A DNA stretch of 64,000 nucleotides from PALG01 sp964495885 (GTDB lineage: Bacteria; Bacteroidota; Bacteroidia; Flavobacteriales; Flavobacteriaceae): contig CAZBWO010000001.1 in assembly GCA_964495885.1 (NCBI GenBank), positions 62,001 to 126,000 on the forward strand. The letters run 5' to 3'. Under the pieces are notes generated by a model that was not told the origin of the DNA, did not search any database, and worked only from the letters and a program-made list of their open reading frames with translations. Shown here in pieces: positions 52,512-61,939 of the stretch; within the stretch, counting starts at the first letter, position 1; every line of letters begins with the position of its first letter. The position numbers were made by a program, and so were the translations under genes.

Positions 52512-52800
52512 ACGGGAACGCGAAGAACACTCTTTGGGAGATGCCTTGAAGCAATTTATTAGCTCCCATAAATTAGAAAACGGCCTTAATAAAGTATCTG
52601 CGGAAGAAGCATGGCATCAAGTCATGGGACCGGCCATTTCAAGATATACCCAGCAAATAATCCTGGAACGGGAGACGTTATTGGTTCGGTTAAGTTCCTC
52701 TGTTTTGCGGGAAGAATTGAGCTACGGAAAAGATAAGATTATTAAAAATCTAAATGAACACCTCCAACAAGACCTGATTAAAAAAATCATTCTCCAATAA
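52504..52800 (+). CDS. DciA-like protein (DUF721)
   Basis: The 98-residue protein starts MSKREREEHSLGDAL and has the DUF721 pattern LKQFISSHKLENGLNKV..AWHQVMG, then L-V-RLSSSVLREELSYGKDKIIKNLNEHL. DciA loads or assists the replicative helicase in bacteria that lack DnaC. Its place in the recF operon fits a replication role. Confidence 0.87.
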   Translation: MSKREREEHSLGDALKQFISSHKLENGLNKVSAEEAWHQVMGPAISRYTQQIILERETLLVRLSSSVLREELSYGKDKIIKNLNEHLQQDLIKKIILQ

Positions 52801-52825
52801 AAAAAGCCGCTGAATAGCGGCTTTT
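52801..52825. terminator. Bidirectional terminator
   Basis: The stem AAAAGCCGCT / AGCGGCTTTT with a GAAT loop lies between the recF operon and the convergent ndk. Confidence 0.88.
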
Positions 52826-52846
52826 CTATAATTTATATATGTTTTT

Positions 52847-53266
52847 TTAGAACATTTCCCTTCCAGCGAAATGAAACTGACTTTCAATTTCTGCATTCTC
52901 ATCGCTGTCACTTCCGTGGATTGCATTTTCTCCGATAGATGCGGCATACAGTTTTCTAATGGTTCCTTCTGCTGCTTCCTCTGGATTGGTAGCTCCAATT
53001 AAGGTTCTAAAATCCTCAACTGCATTGCTTTTCTCCAAAACGGCAGCGACAATAGGACCGCGGGTCATGTACTCAACCAACTCTCCAAAAAACGGACGTT
53101 CCTTGTGAATTGCATAAAATTCCTGTGCGTCTGCTACGGTCATTTGCGTTAACTTCATCGCAACGATTCTAAATCCCGCAGCGGTAATTTTCTCTAAAAT
53201 AGGCCCAATGTTTCCTTTTTCAACACTATCGGGCTTCAACATGGTAAAAGTTCTGTCTGTTCTCAT
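52847..53266 (-). CDS. ndk: Nucleoside diphosphate kinase
   Basis: The 139-residue kinase balances nucleoside triphosphates. It has RTFTMLKPDSVEKG, the catalytic histidine region NAIHGSDSDENAEIE and the nucleotide-binding RPFFGELVEYMTRGP. A perfect TATTTTTG -7 element lies at 53287-53294 on the minus strand. Confidence 0.97.
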   Translation of the reverse strand: MRTDRTFTMLKPDSVEKGNIGPILEKITAAGFRIVAMKLTQMTVADAQEFYAIHKERPFFGELVEYMTRGPIVAAVLEKSNAVEDFRTLIGATNPEEAAEGTIRKLYAASIGENAIHGSDSDENAEIESQFHFAGREMF

Positions 53267-53286
53267 GAATGTTTCAAAATTTGGTG

Positions 53287-53294
53287 CAAAAATA
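53287..53294 (-). promoter_or_regulatory. Consensus -7 element of ndk
   Basis: TATTTTTG on the minus strand is 20 nt upstream of the ndk ATG. The rest of the 275-bp gap to the next gene (53295-53541) shows no gene; a TAACTTCG element near 53528-53535 may serve the plus-strand gene. Confidence 0.65.
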
Positions 53295-53541
53295 GTCCTT
53301 TCCTATTAAAAAACAACCCTATTGTGTATTAGGATATTGTTGCGAAAATTCATCAAAAACAAAATTGCTCTCTCTCCCGTGAATTATAAAATACTTTCTG
53401 GGTAATTACTATTCGTTTTTAGCAATCAAATATTAAGATTACATCAACGAGAAAAACCAATATCGCATTCAGAATGTTTATTCCCTTAAAATTATGCAAA
53501 CCCTTCCAATTTACTGTTAAGAAATCGTAACTTCGCAAGCT

Positions 53542-54564
53542 ATGAATGAACATGCTTTGCAAAAAGCCAAAGAGCTGCTACAAACACCCACTAATATTGT
53601 TGTAGTAGGACATAAAAACCCAGATGGGGATGCCATTGGCTCCTGTTTGGGGTTAGCTGAATATCTTCAATGGAAGGGACACAATGTAGCGGTGATTATG
53701 CCGAATGATTTTCCAGATTTTCTAAAATGGATGCCCCACAACGAGTCTATCACTATTTATGAAAAAGAAACTGACAAAGCAACCGAGCTCATAGAAAACG
53801 CCAAAATCATCTGTACCTTAGACTTTAATGCGCTTAACAGAACGGGGGAAATGACAGAAGCACTTGAAAAAGCAACGGCAACCTTTGTAATGATTGATCA
53901 TCACCAACAACCCGATGATTATGCGTTGATAACCTATAGTGACGTGGCTATGAGCTCAACAAGCGAAATGGTATACCATTTTATAGATGCCGTAGAAACT
54001 ACACCGTACCTAACCCCAAGTATTGCCACAAATCTATACACGGGAATCATGACAGATACGGGTTCGTTTCGGTTTCCCTCTACCACAGCAACCACCCATA
54101 GAGTCATTGCCGAACTTATTTCCGCAGGTGCTGAAAATAGTGAGATCCACCAAAAAGTGTTTGATAGCAATAGCCCGCAAAGATTGGAGCTTTTGGGGGT
54201 TGCGTTGTCTAATATGGTGGTTCTTGAAGATTTCAACACCGCCTATATTACCATTTCTCAAAAAGAATTGGACGCGCATCAGTTTAAAAAAGGAGATACT
54301 GAAGGCTTTGTAAATTATCCACTTTCCATAAAAGGGATTATATTTTCGGTAATTTTCATTGAAAACAAAGCAGAAAACATCACCAAAATTTCTTTAAGGA
54401 GTAAAGGTTCTTTTTCGGTAAATGAGTTTGCCAGGGAACATTTTAATGGTGGGGGGCACCGAAACGCAGCCGGTGGAAAAGCCGATAAACCTCTGGAGGA
54501 GACCGTAAAGGAATTTATTAGTATATTGCCTTCCTACAAAAATGCCCTGAATCATGATTCGTAA
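53542..54564 (+). CDS. DHH-family phosphoesterase (NrnA-like)
   Basis: The 340-residue protein has the DHH motifs GHKNPDGDAIGS, DFNALNRTG and IDHHQQPD, and the DHHA1 domain with GGGHRNAAGG. It matches bifunctional oligoribonuclease / PAP phosphatase NrnA, which degrades nanoRNA and pAp. It overlaps gldI by 11 nt. Confidence 0.93.
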   Translation: MNEHALQKAKELLQTPTNIVVVGHKNPDGDAIGSCLGLAEYLQWKGHNVAVIMPNDFPDFLKWMPHNESITIYEKETDKATELIENAKIICTLDFNALNRTGEMTEALEKATATFVMIDHHQQPDDYALITYSDVAMSSTSEMVYHFIDAVETTPYLTPSIATNLYTGIMTDTGSFRFPSTTATTHRVIAELISAGAENSEIHQKVFDSNSPQRLELLGVALSNMVVLEDFNTAYITISQKELDAHQFKKGDTEGFVNYPLSIKGIIFSVIFIENKAENITKISLRSKGSFSVNEFAREHFNGGGHRNAAGGKADKPLEETVKEFISILPSYKNALNHDS

Positions 54565-55108
54565 TTTATACGTCACATTCCTTGTATTGGCAGTATGCTT
54601 TTCCTGTAAAAGCCCAGATGCGCGTAGACCCGTTAAAAGAACTTCGGGGAGCTTCATTAAGGAATCTGTGGAACGCAACAAAAAATTAATCGCACAGCAG
54701 GAAGCCGTTATCGCTTCCATTATGGATAAGGATACCTTAAATGAATATATCGCTTCAGAAAGTGGTTTTTGGTATTACTATCAAGTAAAGGATTCTACTT
54801 CAAATAAGTTGCCTGTGTTTGGAGACCGGGTAACCTTTACCTATGATATTAAAAACCTGAATGGAACTACCATACTTTCGGAAAACGAAAACGGACTTCA
54901 GAATTACATCGTAGACCAAAGTAACCAGGAACTCATTTCAGGTATTAGGGATGGTATCAAGTTAATGAAGGAAGGAGAAACCGTCACCTTCTTATTTCCT
55001 TCCCACAAGGCATTCGGTTACTACGGATTAGAAGAAAAAATTGGAACAAACGTTCCAGTACAAAGCACCATAACTTTAAAAACAATTCATTCATCTGAAA
55101 ATAATTAA
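54554..55108 (+). CDS. gldI: GldI-like gliding-motility lipoprotein, FKBP-type isomerase
   Basis: The 184-residue lipoprotein (lipobox ending FSC, cysteine at about 17) has an FKBP fold with FGDRVTFTYDIKNLNGTTI, SGIRDGIKLMKEGETVTFLFPSHKAFGYYG and GTNVPVQSTITLKT. GldI is a gliding-motility peptidyl-prolyl isomerase of flavobacteria, thought to fold secreted surface components. It sits between the DHH gene and another isomerase, 5 nt before the latter. Confidence 0.85.
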   Translation: MIRNLYVTFLVLAVCFSCKSPDARRPVKRTSGSFIKESVERNKKLIAQQEAVIASIMDKDTLNEYIASESGFWYYYQVKDSTSNKLPVFGDRVTFTYDIKNLNGTTILSENENGLQNYIVDQSNQELISGIRDGIKLMKEGETVTFLFPSHKAFGYYGLEEKIGTNVPVQSTITLKTIHSSENN

Positions 55109-55113
55109 TACCC

Positions 55114-56220
55114 ATGAAAAAAACCACTTTATTTTTATTATTGGTTACCGTACTATCATTGGCTTCCTGTAAGTCTAAGTACCCTAATTTAAGCGAAGGT
55201 TTATATGCAGAATTCGTAACCAATAAAGGAACTTTTGTTGCTAAATTCTATGAAAAGGCCACCCCGCTAACGGTAGCCAATTTTGTGGAACTTGCCGAAG
55301 GAAAACACGAAATGGTCGACTCTGCTTATAAAGGAAAACCGTATTTCAACGGGCTTACTTTTCATAGGGTTATTAAGGATTTTATGATTCAAGGGGGTGA
55401 TCCCTTGGGTACTGGATCTGGAAATCCAGGATATACCTTCCCCGATGAAATTGTAGATAGCCTTGTGCATGACCGTAAAGGAATTCTTTCCATGGCCAAC
55501 TCAGGACCCAACACCAATGGAAGTCAGTTTTTTATTACATTAAAGGAAACACCTTGGCTGAACGGAAAACACACCGTTTTTGGAGAAATCGTAATGGGAC
55601 AGGAAATCGTAGATTCTATTGGCGCTGTTGAAACTTCAAAGCCTGGCGATAAACCGGTAGAGCCTGTAGTAATCCAAGAAGTGAATATCATCAATAAAGA
55701 TGCAACTGTTCCTTCATTTACTGCGGAAATGGAGAAAATTGAAAAAGCCCGAAAAGAAAGAGAGGAACAATTACTAAAAGTTGCCGCTGGAACTTTAGAG
55801 GTATTCAATCAAAAAGAAAAAGAAGCGGAAGAATTTCCTTCCGGACTTAAAATCTACTGGGACCACAAAGGAAAAGGAATGATTCCAGAAGAAGGAACAA
55901 TGGTAAACATTGACTATGCAGGTTATCTAAGCGACGGAATGCTTTTTGATACCAGTAAATTGGAAGTAGCCGAAGAATATGATGTGGTAAACCCGCAGCG
56001 ATTGGCTGCCAATCAATATCAACCTATTCAAAGTCCTTATAGCCCTGAGGCAAATTTAGTTCCCGGATTTAGAGAAGCACTTTTAAAAATGAGCGTTGGT
56101 GATAAGGCAACTATCTTTATTCCTTCCCACTTAGGTTGGGGAGAGCAAGGTGCCGGAAATGTCATTCCTCCAAGTGCAGATGTTGTATTTGAGTTGGAGC
56201 TTCTTGGTCCTGCGAACTAA
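55114..56220 (+). CDS. Two-domain peptidyl-prolyl isomerase (cyclophilin plus FKBP) lipoprotein
   Basis: The 368-residue lipoprotein (LASC, cysteine 19) has an N-terminal cyclophilin domain (GLTFHRVIKDFMIQGGDPLGTG, NGSQFFITL, HTVFGEIVMG) and, after a lysine/glutamate-rich helical linker (about 206-240), a C-terminal FKBP domain (GTMVNIDYAGYLSDGMLFDTS, VPGFREALLKMSVGDKATIFIPSHLGWG). Two unrelated isomerase folds in one chain may handle exported clients with the neighbouring GldI. Confidence 0.93.
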   Translation: MKKTTLFLLLVTVLSLASCKSKYPNLSEGLYAEFVTNKGTFVAKFYEKATPLTVANFVELAEGKHEMVDSAYKGKPYFNGLTFHRVIKDFMIQGGDPLGTGSGNPGYTFPDEIVDSLVHDRKGILSMANSGPNTNGSQFFITLKETPWLNGKHTVFGEIVMGQEIVDSIGAVETSKPGDKPVEPVVIQEVNIINKDATVPSFTAEMEKIEKARKEREEQLLKVAAGTLEVFNQKEKEAEEFPSGLKIYWDHKGKGMIPEEGTMVNIDYAGYLSDGMLFDTSKLEVAEEYDVVNPQRLAANQYQPIQSPYSPEANLVPGFREALLKMSVGDKATIFIPSHLGWGEQGAGNVIPPSADVVFELELLGPAN

Positions 56221-56238
56221 ATCATCTTAATTTCAAAT

Positions 56239-56270
56239 AAAAAAAAGCCGCTTCTTAGCGGCTTTTTTTT
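56239..56270. terminator. Bidirectional terminator
   Basis: The stem AGCCGCT / AGCGGCT (loop 56253-56256) is flanked by A8 and T8 and lies between the isomerase gene and pepD. Confidence 0.92.
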
Positions 56271-56273
56271 GTA

Positions 56274-57728
56274 TTACTTTGTTGGAATCTGCTGAAGGAT
56301 TTCCAAAACATAGTTCCAAAACTTTTGCATGGAAGAAATACTAGCTCGCTCATCTGGGGAGTGTGCACCTTTGATATTTGGACCAAAAGAAATCATATCC
56401 ATCTCAGGATAGTTCTGCCCAAGAATTCCACATTCTAAACCTGCATGACAAGCAGCTACATGGGGCTTTTCATCGTGCAAATCAATATATAATTTTTCCA
56501 TTACTTTTAAGATCGGACTCTCCATATTTGGTGCCCAACCTGGATATGCTCCAGAAAACTTTACGGTATATCCAGCCAACTCAAAAACACCTTGTAGACT
56601 TTGTGCTAAATGCTCCTTGGAAGATGCAACTGAAGACCTTGTAAGGCAATCAATTGCCAATCTACCTCCCCCTACTATCACTTTGGCGACGTTATTTGAA
56701 GTTTCCACGAGGTCTTCAATAGCAGGACTCATTCTAAAGACCCCATTATGGGCTCCCTGCAAGGCGTAAATCAACGCATTTTGTGCTTTGGCTTCCATTA
56801 CTTTTTCGGGAGTGGACATTGTTGAATAGCTAATGGAAAGTTCAGGCTCTAAAATTTTGTATTCTTCTTGAATAGAAGATACCATAGACACAAACTTTTC
56901 CTTGAAGTTAGCAATAGCATCAGGAGCAACTGTCACTAAAACTTTGCTTTCACGAGGTATTGCATTTCGAAGGCTTCCTCCTTTAATCGAAGCAATCTGG
57001 ATTTCATCTTGACAGGCCCATAAAATTCTATTCATCAATTTATTGGCATTACCCAATCCCTTGTGAATATCCATTCCACTATGTCCTCCTTGCAATCCTT
57101 TTAAGGTTATTTCAATTCCTTCGGAATTTGTTTTAGGAGTAGTTTCAGCATAGGTAGCAGTTGCAGTAACATCTACACCTCCGGCACAACCTACACCAAT
57201 TTCATCGTCTTCTTCAGTATCTAAATTCAATAAGATTTCACCATTTAACAATCCGCCTTTAAGTCCCATTGCTCCAGTCATTCCAGTTTCCTCGTCAATT
57301 GTAAAAAGTGCTTCCAAGTTGGGATGTGCAATGGTATCACTTGCCAAAATGGCCATGATGGTTGCTACACCCAGTCCGTTATCTGCTCCTAGGGTAGTCC
57401 CTTTTGCCTTCACCCAATCGCCATCGACATACATTTCGATTCCCTGTGTGTCAAAATTAAAATTGGTATCGTTATTTTTTTGGTGTACCATATCCAAATG
57501 GGACTGCATTACAATGGCTTTACGATCTTCCATTCCTTTGGTGGCAGGCTTTCTTATGATTACATTCCCTACTTCATCTTCTACGGTTTCCAAACCTAGT
57601 TGTTGCCCAAAATTTTTCATAAAGTCAATGACTTTTTCTTCTTTTTTGGAAGCACGGGGAACTGCGTTTAAATCGGCAAAAAAGTTCCAAACTTCTTTAG
57701 GTTCAAGGTTTCTTATCGCTTCATTCAT
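56274..57728 (-). CDS. pepD: Aminoacyl-histidine dipeptidase (PepD, M20)
   Basis: The 484-residue metallopeptidase starts at MNEAIRNLEPKEVWNFF; an upstream in-frame start adds 15 atypical residues. It has the M20 motifs QSHLDMVHQK, GADNGLGVA, DEETGMTGA and HAGLECGILG, and hydrolyses Xaa-His and related dipeptides in the cytoplasm. It is a single gene on the minus strand. Confidence 0.93.
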   Translation of the reverse strand: MNEAIRNLEPKEVWNFFADLNAVPRASKKEEKVIDFMKNFGQQLGLETVEDEVGNVIIRKPATKGMEDRKAIVMQSHLDMVHQKNNDTNFNFDTQGIEMYVDGDWVKAKGTTLGADNGLGVATIMAILASDTIAHPNLEALFTIDEETGMTGAMGLKGGLLNGEILLNLDTEEDDEIGVGCAGGVDVTATATYAETTPKTNSEGIEITLKGLQGGHSGMDIHKGLGNANKLMNRILWACQDEIQIASIKGGSLRNAIPRESKVLVTVAPDAIANFKEKFVSMVSSIQEEYKILEPELSISYSTMSTPEKVMEAKAQNALIYALQGAHNGVFRMSPAIEDLVETSNNVAKVIVGGGRLAIDCLTRSSVASSKEHLAQSLQGVFELAGYTVKFSGAYPGWAPNMESPILKVMEKLYIDLHDEKPHVAACHAGLECGILGQNYPEMDMISFGPNIKGAHSPDERASISSMQKFWNYVLEILQQIPTK

Positions 57729-57814
57729 AATGACTATTTTATTTTTTCCAAAATTACCTTTTTCTCTTTCCATCCTAAAATAATTAGTTGAAGATTTCTT
57801 TGTATGTTTGAAAC

Positions 57815-58882
57815 ATGCGAAAGCGAACCCGTCTTATCCTTGCCCTAATGCTGCCCGTGCAGTACGTTGCATTATTGATTCTTAGAAATTTTCCGCAGTT
57901 TATTGAAACCTTTTACAGCCAAGGAGTATACCCTTTCATTTCAAAGCTTTTGCGGTATGTATTTGGTTGGATTCCATTTTCTATGGGTGATATTTTTTAT
58001 ACGGTCCTTTCCTTAATGGCTATTTGGTGGCTGTATAAGAATTTTAAAAGACTGTGGTTGGAACCAGTACGTTTTTTTATAGACATTGCTGCTACCCTAT
58101 CTATTGCATACTTTACTTTCAACATGTTATGGGGTTTAAATTATTTAAGACCTCCGCTGCATCAAACTTTGGGTTTGGAAAGGGATTATACCACAGAACA
58201 ACTTTTTGAAACTACCAATAGGCTCATTGAAAAATCTAATGAAATGCATCGTAAATTAGGCTATGCAGACAGTGCCAAAATTGATCTTCCTTACAGCCAA
58301 AAAGAAATATTTGAAAAATCTTATCAAGGGTACCATCGCTTAGGAGAAAAATTCCCAAGCCTCAAATATTCGCCAAAAAGCTTAAAGAAAAGTGGATGGA
58401 GCCTGGGACTTACGTATATGGGTTATAGTGGATATTACAATCCGTTTACTGGGGAAGCGCAAGTAAATAACTTAATCAAAAGCTACAAATTCCCCGTAGT
58501 TAGTTGTCATGAGCAAGCGCATCAAATTGGCTATGCAGCAGAAAATGAAGCTAATTTTATTGCAACACTTGCCGCTTTGCATAATGAAGACCCTTACATT
58601 CAATATACAGGTTATGTTTTCGCCCTTCGGTATTGTTTAAATGAATTGGCACGAAGGGACATGACATTGTATGAAACAGTGCTCCCTACAGTAAATTTTG
58701 GCATATTGGAAAGCTATCGTGAGATGCGTGATTTTTGGAACTCCTACAACAACCCATTTGAATCACTTTCCAAAGCTTTTTGGGATCAATTCCTTAAAGC
58801 AAACAATCAATCCAAAGGTATCATGAGCTATAGTTATATGGTAGCTTTGGTGGTCAATTATTTTGAAGACCAACCTATGTAA
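57815..58882 (+). CDS. DUF3810 membrane protein with an HExxH-like motif
   Basis: The 355-residue protein has three N-terminal helices (about 8-24, 50-72, 88-108) and a C-terminal domain with VSCHEQAHQIGYAAENEANFIATL (about 230-250). HEQAH with a downstream glutamate, E-x-E-A-N, is a plausible zinc peptidase site of the gluzincin type. The family is annotated only as DUF3810, so proteolysis is inferred from the motif. Confidence 0.85.
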   Translation: MRKRTRLILALMLPVQYVALLILRNFPQFIETFYSQGVYPFISKLLRYVFGWIPFSMGDIFYTVLSLMAIWWLYKNFKRLWLEPVRFFIDIAATLSIAYFTFNMLWGLNYLRPPLHQTLGLERDYTTEQLFETTNRLIEKSNEMHRKLGYADSAKIDLPYSQKEIFEKSYQGYHRLGEKFPSLKYSPKSLKKSGWSLGLTYMGYSGYYNPFTGEAQVNNLIKSYKFPVVSCHEQAHQIGYAAENEANFIATLAALHNEDPYIQYTGYVFALRYCLNELARRDMTLYETVLPTVNFGILESYREMRDFWNSYNNPFESLSKAFWDQFLKANNQSKGIMSYSYMVALVVNYFEDQPM

Positions 58883-58974
58883 GGAATTCTCTTAACAAGT
58901 TGTTAAATTCTGGTTATTTGCTCCTTAATCTGAACGGGTCTATGTATATTTAAAAAATAACCAACACGCTTTTC

Positions 58975-61932
58975 ATGAAAAAACTCAAACTCCTTTTTGG
59001 ACTCCTATTTGTGGTCCAAATGGTCTTTGCCCAAGATTACTTCCCAAAGAATGATGGGGTCAAAGAAGAAAACAACAACTACACTGCTTTTATAAATGCT
59101 ACTATTTACGTTTCTCCAACCCAAAAAGTAGAAAATGGGACTTTGGTCATTCAAAATGGAAAAGTAGTTTCCGTAGGGAAAAATGTTTCCATTCCCCAAA
59201 ATGCAGTCACCCTAGATTTAAAAGGAAGTTACATCTATCCTTCTTTTATTGAAAGCTATTCTGGCTTTGGTATTGAAAAACCAAAACGTGAAGGTGGCGG
59301 CGGTAGGTCACCCCAGTACGGGCCTTCAAGGGAAGGTTTTTATTGGAATGATCACATCATGCCGGAATATAATGGAATCACCAATTTTAAGTATGCCCAA
59401 AAAGAAGCCGAAGCACTTCGCAATCTTGGTTTCGGAGTAGTAAATACCCACCGTATGGATGGTATTGCCCGTGGAACAGGTGTTTTGGTGGCTCTCAATG
59501 ACCAAGTAGGAGATGCTTCCCGTATTATTGAAGACCAATCTGGACAATTTTATTCCTTCAATAAAAGTGTGACGAGTGGACAATCTTACCCCACTTCACT
59601 AATGGGAGCAATGGCTCTACTTCGACAAATGTACCATGATATGAAATGGTATGAAAATGGAAATAGTGATACGAAAGACCGCTCTCTAGAAGCGCTTATT
59701 GAAAATAAGAATCGGGTTTCCTTTTTTGAAGCTGGTAATGCGGGCAATGATATAAGAGCCGACAAGATTGGGGATCAATTCAGCATTAATTACGTGATTG
59801 TTGGCGGCGGTAATGAATACGAATCAATTGCAGGAATTAAAAAAACCAATGCTTCTTATATCATCCCCATTAATTTCCCCGAAGCATATGACGTGAGCAA
59901 TCCTTACTATACAAAATTATTGTCATTGGAAGACTTACGTGCTTGGAACCAAGCCCCTCAAAATCCGAAGGTTTTGGCAGACAATAACATTCAATTTGCA
60001 TTAACCACCCATTCCTTAAAAAAGGTGTCAGACTTTTCGGAAAAACTTCAAAAAGCTTTTGAGTATGGTTTTGATAAAACCAAAGCACTGGAAAGTCTAA
60101 CAACTATTCCTGCGGCCCTACTGGGACAAAGTAGTTCATTGGGTACCTTGGAAAAAGGAAAATGGGCAAATTTCCTCATTACTTCGGGAGATATTTTTGA
60201 AAAAGAAACCACGCTATATGAAAACTGGGTTCAAGGAAAAAAACACCTTATCAACACTAGGGACACCAAAGATATTTCTGGAAGCTATCAACTTTCCGCA
60301 GGTGGAAAAAATTATGAGATGACCCTCTCTGGAACTCCCAACAATCCTAAAATGGAAGTGAAAATGGGGGAAACAGAATTACTCTCCACCCTATCCTATA
60401 AAAATGACTGGGTCACTTTTTCCTTTACCGATAAAGAAAAAGAGGAAACCTACCGTGGAACTGCTAGGATTGTTTCAGAAAAAAGTAATTTCTCTGGAAG
60501 ACTAGTACTTCCCAATGGTTTGGAAAGTACCTTCATGGCGCTTCGGCAAGGGGATGCTTCCGAGGACAAAAAAGAAGAAGGTAAGGAGCAAGATCCACCT
60601 ACCATAGTTCCACTAACCTATCCCAATGTAGGATATGGCTACCAAACAAAGCCAATTTCACAAAACATACTTTTCAAGAATGCCACCGTTTGGACCAGTG
60701 AAGCAGCTGGGGTACTACAAAATACGGATGTGTTGGTGAAAAACGGAAAAATTGAAAAAATTGGCACCAATCTCTCTGCAAGTGGAGCAATGGTAATTGA
60801 TGCCACCGGAAAACACCTTACGGCCGGAATTATTGACGAACACTCCCACTTAGGTACTTTAGCGGTGAATGAAGCGGGACAAAATTCTTCTGCGGAAGTG
60901 ACCATAGAAGATGTGGTAAATCCGTCTGATATTAACATCTACCGAAACCTGGCTGGTGGGGTCACCAGTATTCAGATACTTCATGGTTCTGCCAATCCTA
61001 TTGGGGGACGCTCTGCCCTTATTAAATTGAAATGGGGAGAAGATGCTGAAGGATTATTATATGACAATAGTCCTAAATTTATCAAGTTTGCCTTGGGAGA
61101 AAATGTGAAGCAAAGTAACTGGCAAAGTTTTAGCCGTTTCCCACAAACCCGTATGGGTGTTGAGCAGGTGTATGTAAATTATTTCAACCGTGCGAAAGAA
61201 TACGAAGCCAAAAAGAAAAGTGGAAAACCATACCGCTATGATGAAGAAATGGAGGTTTTGGTAGAAATATTGAATGGAGAACGATATATCTCTTGTCATA
61301 GCTACGTACAAAGTGAAATCAATATGCTAATGAAAGTTGCTGAAAAATTCAACTTTAAAGTAAATACCTTCACCCACATATTGGAAGGATATAAAGTAGC
61401 GGATAAAATGGCCGAACACGGAGTTGGAGGTTCGACTTTCAGTGATTGGTGGGCTTATAAATACGAAGTGAACGACGCTATTCCTTACAATGCAGCTATT
61501 ATGGCAAGGGAAGGAGTAGTCACCGCCATCAACAGTGATGACAGGGAAATGTCCAGAAGATTAAATCAAGAAGCAGCCAAAACAATTAAATATGGGGGAA
61601 TGAGTGAAGAAGAGGCTTGGAAGATGGTAACCATAAACCCTGCAAAACTACTGCACTTAGATAATCGTGTTGGTAGTATTAAGGAAGGAAAGGATGCCGA
61701 TTTGGTCTTATGGAGTGATAACCCTCTTTCTATTTATGCCAAAGCCGAAAAAACACTTATTGAAGGAGCGGTTTATTTTGATTTGGATAAAGACAAAGCC
61801 CAACGTAATGCCATCCAAAAAGAACGAAGCATGCTTATCAATATGATGGCAAATGAAAAATCTGGTGGCGGCAAAGGTCGACCTCCTATGAAAAAAGACA
61901 GAATAAAATTTGAATGTGAAACCATTAATTAA
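58975..61932 (+). CDS. Exported two-module amidohydrolase-family protein
   Basis: The 985-residue protein has a signal peptide (ending VFAQ) and two amidohydrolase-like modules. The first (about 30-420) has the strand NATIYVSPTQKVENG but lacks the H-x-H metal motif (YIYPSFIESYSG instead). The second (about 560-960) keeps GIIDEHSHLG (about 619-628), further histidines (CHSYVQSE, FTHILEG) and INSDD, so it should bind metal. The KDADLVLWSDNP ending is typical of imidazolonepropionase/dipeptidase relatives. It is followed 7 nt later by a shorter family member. Substrate is unknown; extracellular peptide or amide hydrolysis is possible. Confidence 0.87.
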   Translation: MKKLKLLFGLLFVVQMVFAQDYFPKNDGVKEENNNYTAFINATIYVSPTQKVENGTLVIQNGKVVSVGKNVSIPQNAVTLDLKGSYIYPSFIESYSGFGIEKPKREGGGGRSPQYGPSREGFYWNDHIMPEYNGITNFKYAQKEAEALRNLGFGVVNTHRMDGIARGTGVLVALNDQVGDASRIIEDQSGQFYSFNKSVTSGQSYPTSLMGAMALLRQMYHDMKWYENGNSDTKDRSLEALIENKNRVSFFEAGNAGNDIRADKIGDQFSINYVIVGGGNEYESIAGIKKTNASYIIPINFPEAYDVSNPYYTKLLSLEDLRAWNQAPQNPKVLADNNIQFALTTHSLKKVSDFSEKLQKAFEYGFDKTKALESLTTIPAALLGQSSSLGTLEKGKWANFLITSGDIFEKETTLYENWVQGKKHLINTRDTKDISGSYQLSAGGKNYEMTLSGTPNNPKMEVKMGETELLSTLSYKNDWVTFSFTDKEKEETYRGTARIVSEKSNFSGRLVLPNGLESTFMALRQGDASEDKKEEGKEQDPPTIVPLTYPNVGYGYQTKPISQNILFKNATVWTSEAAGVLQNTDVLVKNGKIEKIGTNLSASGAMVIDATGKHLTAGIIDEHSHLGTLAVNEAGQNSSAEVTIEDVVNPSDINIYRNLAGGVTSIQILHGSANPIGGRSALIKLKWGEDAEGLLYDNSPKFIKFALGENVKQSNWQSFSRFPQTRMGVEQVYVNYFNRAKEYEAKKKSGKPYRYDEEMEVLVEILNGERYISCHSYVQSEINMLMKVAEKFNFKVNTFTHILEGYKVADKMAEHGVGGSTFSDWWAYKYEVNDAIPYNAAIMAREGVVTAINSDDREMSRRLNQEAAKTIKYGGMSEEEAWKMVTINPAKLLHLDNRVGSIKEGKDADLVLWSDNPLSIYAKAEKTLIEGAVYFDLDKDKAQRNAIQKERSMLINMMANEKSGGGKGRPPMKKDRIKFECETIN

Positions 61933-61939
61933 GCCTGAT

